A stretch of DNA of 10,157 bases from Gammaproteobacteria bacterium. Lineage in GTDB: Bacteria; Pseudomonadota; Gammaproteobacteria; UBA6429; Thiohalophilaceae. The notes under the pieces were generated by a model. The model was not told the origin of the DNA and made no database searches. It was given only the letters and a program-made list of their open reading frames with translations. The translations under genes and the position numbers were made by a program. Every line of letters begins with the position of its first letter. Position 1 is the first letter of the stretch. Below, piece by piece: positions 7,031-10,157 of the stretch. Location of the stretch: NCBI GenBank assembly GCA_029882235.1, contig JAOULB010000045.1, forward strand, positions 1 to 10,157, written 5' to 3'.

Positions 7031-8143
7031 ATGTCAATAAAAGTTCTTGTCGTTGATGATTCCGGTTTTTTCCGCCGCCGCGTTGGTGAAATGATCAATG
7101 CTGATCCGCAGCTTGAAGTTATTGGTTATGCGCATGATGGCAAAGAAGCCATTGAGCTGAATCGACAACTTAAACCTGATGTGATTACTATGGATATTGA
7201 AATGCCTGTGATGAATGGCATTGAGTCCACTCGTCGAATTATGGCGGATAGCCCAACTTCGATCATAATGTTTTCTTCCTTAACAACAGAGGGAGCCTCG
7301 GCTACATTTGAAGCCCTGGAAGCAGGTGCGTTAGACTTTTTACCTAAACGATTTCAGGATATTGCAAAAAATATTGATGAAGCGCGTACTTCATTATGCC
7401 AAAGCATTAAGGCCGTAGGTCGGAAAAAACCAGCTAAAATTATAACTACTGAAAAAGCACCAGAAAAAATTACGCCTCAAGCAAAATCAACACCAACATC
7501 TCCGCCGGTAAATACACCGTCCTCAACTGCACCATTGCAACAAGCAGTGAGTCCTGTGTCTGCCGCGAAAACTGGCAGGTATAAAGTGTTGGCCATAGGG
7601 ACTTCGACAGGTGGGCCGTTGGCTTTGCAAAATGTATTGACTAAGTTGCCCGCTGATTTTCCTCTACCCATCATTATTGTTCAACATATGCCGGGCTCAT
7701 TTACACCAACCTTTGCCCAACGTCTCGATCAACAGTGTGCAATCTCCGTTAAAGAAGCAGCTAGTGGTGATCTGTTAAAGCCAGGTCTGGCACTGCTAGC
7801 GCCTGGAGGAATGCAGATGCGTTTGAATGGGAGTGAGGCAGAATCGAGTGTGATTATTGAGGAAGGTGATGCGAGTTTAACTTATAAACCTTCTGTCGAT
7901 ATAACCTTTGATTCGATTGCAAAAATTTATCCGAATAACACGCTCGCAGTGATTATGACTGGAATGGGAGCTGATGGGCGTGAAGGTTCTCGTGCTCTTA
8001 AACAAAATGGATCAACACTGATTGCTCAGGATGAAGCTAGTTGTGTTGTTTATGGTATGCCCGCTGCGGTTGTCGAGGCAGGACTGGCTGACGAAGTTCT
8101 TAACCTGGATGATATTGGACCATGTATCGCGTCAAAAGTATAA
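7031..8143 (+). CDS. cheB: CheB, receptor methylesterase/deamidase response regulator
   Basis: The 370-residue product demethylates (and may deamidate) chemoreceptors during adaptation and is activated by CheA phosphorylation. The receiver domain (1-120) has D9/D10, phospho-site D55 in MDIEMP and K106. A Pro/Thr/Ser/Lys-rich linker spans about 130-183. The esterase domain carries the catalytic triad S192 (GTSTGGP), H219 (VQHMPGSFTP) and D315 (MTGMGADG). Length is typical. The ATG is preceded by a purine-rich GGACAGGG (7021-7028). A 61-nt AT-rich gap separates it from cheA, with no promoter that I can recognise. Its end overlaps motC by 22 nt. Confidence 0.97.
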   Translation: MSIKVLVVDDSGFFRRRVGEMINADPQLEVIGYAHDGKEAIELNRQLKPDVITMDIEMPVMNGIESTRRIMADSPTSIIMFSSLTTEGASATFEALEAGALDFLPKRFQDIAKNIDEARTSLCQSIKAVGRKKPAKIITTEKAPEKITPQAKSTPTSPPVNTPSSTAPLQQAVSPVSAAKTGRYKVLAIGTSTGGPLALQNVLTKLPADFPLPIIIVQHMPGSFTPTFAQRLDQQCAISVKEAASGDLLKPGLALLAPGGMQMRLNGSEAESSVIIEEGDASLTYKPSVDITFDSIAKIYPNNTLAVIMTGMGADGREGSRALKQNGSTLIAQDEASCVVYGMPAAVVEAGLADEVLNLDDIGPCIASKV

Positions 8144-8886
8144 GAATTGATATTTTAACTTTGCTGGGGCTTGTCGTTGGCATCTCTGCGATTCTATATG
8201 GTCAATATCTGGATGGTGGGCATTTATCAACCTTGATTAACGGGCCAGCCGGTTTAATAGTGATGGGAGGGACGATTGGCGCCGTTATGGTACAGACACC
8301 ACTGCAGGTATTTTTACGTGCCTTAGTGCTGTCGAGATGGGTATTACTGCCACCGACGTTCAATATAAATGATTCTATTGAAACGATTATTGCATGGAGC
8401 AAGATTGCCAGACGGGATGGTTTGTTAGGACTGGATAATATAGACGATGAAAACATGGATGATTTTACGCAGAAAGGCTTGCGCCTGTTAGTCGATGGGA
8501 ATGAAACCTCACGTATTCGTGAAGTACTTGAGCTGGAAATCAACAGTCGTGAGCGTATTGAACTGGCAAGTGCTCGTGTGTTTGAGAGTATGGGAGGATA
8601 TAGCCCTACCATCGGTATTATTGGTGCCGTGCTTGGCCTGATTCAGGTGATGGGTAACCTGACAGAACCGGATAAGCTTGGTGATGGAATTGCTGTTGCC
8701 TTTGTTGCAACAATCTATGGTGTTGGTGCAGCGAATCTTATCTTTTTACCCATCGCGAATAAACTCAAAACGTATATACATCAACATGCACATCATCACG
8801 AGCTGATTATGGAAGGCTTATCTTCTATTGCTGAAGGCGAGCACCCTCGAGTCATCGAAAGTAAACTGCTGAGCTACGCATACTAA
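8122..8886 (+). CDS. motC: MotC, MotA-family flagellar stator protein
   Basis: This 254-residue MotA/TolQ/ExbB-type membrane protein forms the ion-driven stator with MotD. Four membrane segments can be placed: about 9-28, 34-57, 158-178 and 188-212. The large cytoplasmic loop between the second and third holds a charged stretch (SRIREVLELEINSRER) of the kind that contacts FliG. P162 in GGYSPTIGIIGAVLG corresponds to the conserved Pro173 of E. coli MotA. Start ATG 8122 overlaps the cheB end by 22 nt. No ATG, GTG or TTG lies nearby before the first membrane segment, so this start is likely although its ribosome site is weak. Position after cheB matches the MotC stator of Pseudomonas rather than the separate MotA. 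Protons are the expected ion by homology. Confidence 0.92.
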   Translation: MYRVKSIRIDILTLLGLVVGISAILYGQYLDGGHLSTLINGPAGLIVMGGTIGAVMVQTPLQVFLRALVLSRWVLLPPTFNINDSIETIIAWSKIARRDGLLGLDNIDDENMDDFTQKGLRLLVDGNETSRIREVLELEINSRERIELASARVFESMGGYSPTIGIIGAVLGLIQVMGNLTEPDKLGDGIAVAFVATIYGVGAANLIFLPIANKLKTYIHQHAHHHELIMEGLSSIAEGEHPRVIESKLLSYAY

Positions 8887-8901
8887 CGTGGTATTTGAGT
8901 G

Positions 8902-9702
8902 ATGCGACGCAAACTCGATGAAGATACCGAAGACACGGGCCGTTGGATGGTCTCTTACGCCGATTTCATCACCTTGTTGTTTGCCTTTTTTGTCGTAATG
9001 TATGCGATCTCATCTGTTAATGAAGGTAAGTATAAAGTTCTGGCCGACAGTATGCTCAGAACTTTTAAGCAGCATGAACAAACAGACAAAATGATCCAGA
9101 TTGGCAAACAACCCACCGCACTGGTTGCAGAACGCCAGCCACGTACTCAAGAAAAGGAACTTGAAAAACAACGCAAATATGAAAATAAAAAGAATAAGAA
9201 AATGGCAAAAATTGCCGACCAGGTGGTTGCCAACCTCAAGCCCCTGGTTGATAAAAAGCTGATAAAAGTTGATCACACTGAAAACTGGGTTAAGGTCGAA
9301 ATTAATACCAGTATCCTGTTTGATACGGGCAGCTCTCAACTCGAAAATGACGCCGATGAACCCTTACTTTCCCTGGCAAAGGTTCTCAAACCTCTCGCTA
9401 ATCCTGTTCAGGTCGAAGGGCATACCGATGATCGACCGATCAAAACTCGGGTCTATCCATCTAACTGGGAGCTGTCTGCGGCAAGAGCGGCGAGCGTTGT
9501 TCACTTATTTAGCAAACATGGCGTTAAGCCAGATCGGATGACAGCCATTGGTTATGGTCAGTACCGGCCACTAGCCAGCAACAAGACCAGCAAGGGGCGC
9601 AGACATAATCGTCGAGTGGTTATTGTCATTCTGGGAGATCAAAACGAGCGCCGTGTGCTAGACATTGGTCAAAAAATGAACAATTCTTCAGATAGACGCT
9701 AG
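8902..9702 (+). CDS. motD: MotD, MotB-family peptidoglycan-anchored stator protein
   Basis: The 266-residue partner of MotC anchors the stator to peptidoglycan. The single membrane helix (about 19-39) carries the proton-binding aspartate D21 in VSYADFITLLFAFF, equivalent to Asp32 of E. coli MotB. A plug/linker region follows, with a Lys/Glu-rich, probably helical stretch (about 83-105). The OmpA-like domain (about 135-246) shows ILFDTGSSQL, VEGHTDD, NWELSAARA and a final HNRRVVI motif. A GTG codon sits directly before the ATG (8899) and could be the start instead, adding one residue. The gap to motC is 15 nt if counted from the ATG. Last gene of the presumed sigma-28 unit before a 92-nt gap. 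Confidence 0.94.
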   Translation: MRRKLDEDTEDTGRWMVSYADFITLLFAFFVVMYAISSVNEGKYKVLADSMLRTFKQHEQTDKMIQIGKQPTALVAERQPRTQEKELEKQRKYENKKNKKMAKIADQVVANLKPLVDKKLIKVDHTENWVKVEINTSILFDTGSSQLENDADEPLLSLAKVLKPLANPVQVEGHTDDRPIKTRVYPSNWELSAARAASVVHLFSKHGVKPDRMTAIGYGQYRPLASNKTSKGRRHNRRVVIVILGDQNERRVLDIGQKMNNSSDRR

Positions 9703-9739
9703 AATATAAAGGTATAGCAATATTGTGCATATAAGCGGG

Positions 9740-9755
9740 TGGCACGAACTATGCT
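9740..9755 (+). promoter_or_regulatory. Sigma-54 (RpoN) promoter before parC
   Basis: TGGCACGAACTATGCT fits the -24/-12 consensus TGGCACG-N4-TTGCW at every defined base except one (A for the first T of TTGC). The invariant GG (9741-9742) and GC (9753-9754) have exactly the required spacing. The predicted start is near 9766, giving a leader of about 29 nt before the GTG at 9795. In polar flagellates sigma-54 with FleQ/FlrA or FleR/FlrC drives flagellar genes, so the context is fitting. Activator sites were not identified. Confidence 0.82.
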
Positions 9756-9764
9756 TTTGTTTAC

Positions 9765-9778
9765 CGAATCACGAATCA
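9765..9778 (+). repeat. Tandem 7-bp direct repeat in the parC leader
   Basis: CGAATCA occurs twice in a row (9765-9771 and 9772-9778). It begins at about the predicted sigma-54 start point and is followed by the overlapping palindrome ATCATGAT (9775-9782). This could be a small regulatory site or chance. Confidence 0.35.
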
Positions 9779-9784
9779 TGATAC

Positions 9785-9788
9785 GGAG
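9785..9788 (+). promoter_or_regulatory. Shine-Dalgarno site fixing the parC GTG start
   Basis: GGAG lies 6 nt before the GTG at 9795. The nearby ATG at 9790 is followed after one codon by TGA, so it cannot be the start. The GTG begins the conserved ParA N-terminus directly. Confidence 0.7.
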
Positions 9789-9794
9789 AATGCA

Positions 9795-10157
9795 GTGAAG
9801 ATTTGGGCAGTCGCAAATCAGAAAGGTGGCGTAGGTAAAACGACGACGGCGGTGAATCTTGCTGGTCACCTGGCTCGGCTCGATCACCGTGTGCTGCTGA
9901 TTGATCTGGATCCGCATGGTTCTATGACGGCCTATTTTGGTCAGGATCCAGACGTCCTGGAGAAAAGTACCTATTTACTGTTTCAATCTCAAACCAGTGA
10001 GTTAGCGGCAACGGTCAGTGACATTCTTCTCCGGACCCCTGTCGAAGGATTAAACGTCCTGCCGGCCTCTACGGCCCTGGCGACTTTAGATCGACAATTG
10101 GGCACTAAAGATGGCAAAGGCCTGGTGATCAAAAGAACCATTGATGCGATTAAAGAT
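9795..10157 (+). CDS. parC: ParC-like ParA ATPase (partial, 3' end outside window)
   Basis: The GTG at 9795 opens a frame that stays open to the window end (121 codons). The protein starts MKIWAVANQ and has the deviant Walker A KGGVGKTTT (10-18) and LLIDLDPHGSMT (D37, D39), marking a ParA/Soj/MinD ATPase. The HGS after DLDP, where plasmid-type ParA usually has QGN, and the place right after motCD match the chemotaxis-linked ParA of Pseudomonas and Vibrio (ParC), which positions chemosensory arrays at the pole. It is not topoisomerase IV subunit ParC. The partner ParP (a CheW-like protein) and CheW would be expected next but lie outside the window. Family assignment is firm; the specific ParC role is inferred from context. 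Confidence 0.87.
   Translation, partial: MKIWAVANQKGGVGKTTTAVNLAGHLARLDHRVLLIDLDPHGSMTAYFGQDPDVLEKSTYLLFQSQTSELAATVSDILLRTPVEGLNVLPASTALATLDRQLGTKDGKGLVIKRTIDAIKD

Overview
The window is a polar-flagellum and chemotaxis gene cluster on the + strand, almost certainly from a gammaproteobacterium. The order is flhA (3' end only) - flhF - flhG/fleN - fliA - cheY - cheZ - cheA - cheB - motC - motD - parC (5' end only). This is the order I recall from Pseudomonas, and a similar set occurs in Vibrio, Shewanella and other polar flagellates. Base composition is moderate and the genes look homogeneous in style, with no mobile element, tRNA, rRNA or CRISPR. The genus cannot be fixed from this sequence.

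Positions 1-3113 hold the flagellar placement and sigma module. The last 38 codons of flhA (export gate) are followed by flhF (SRP-type GTPase that sets the flagellar pole), flhG (MinD-type ATPase that limits flagellar number) and fliA (sigma-28). flhF/flhG overlap by 8 nt and flhG/fliA by 4 nt, which suggests translational coupling.

Positions 3111-8886 or so hold the chemotaxis core. A near-perfect sigma-28 promoter (TAAA, 15 nt, GCCGATAT) begins on the fliA stop codon itself, so FliA probably drives the cheY-cheZ-cheA-cheB-motC-motD unit from the end of its own gene. cheY and cheA use GTG starts. CheA is unusually long (857 aa): between its histidine phosphotransfer domain and catalytic core lies a ~360-residue Pro/Ala-rich linker with four clear and one degenerate copies of a 21-residue acidic motif ending in LHGKGxF. 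No ordinary P2 domain is visible.

Positions 8122-9702 encode the stator pair MotC/MotD. After a 92-nt gap comes a parC-like ParA ATPase with a GTG start, cut off by the window end. This gap carries a strong match to a sigma-54 (-24/-12) promoter, so the chemotaxis-array positioning genes probably have their own RpoN-dependent entry point.

Together the genes build, position and steer a polar flagellum. FlhF and FlhG set where and how many, FliA switches on the late genes, CheA/CheY/CheZ/CheB process chemosensory signals, MotCD power rotation, and ParC probably holds the chemosensory array at the pole. The best candidates for something new are the multi-copy CheA linker motif, its resemblance to CheY-binding peptides, and the sigma-54 promoter in front of parC.
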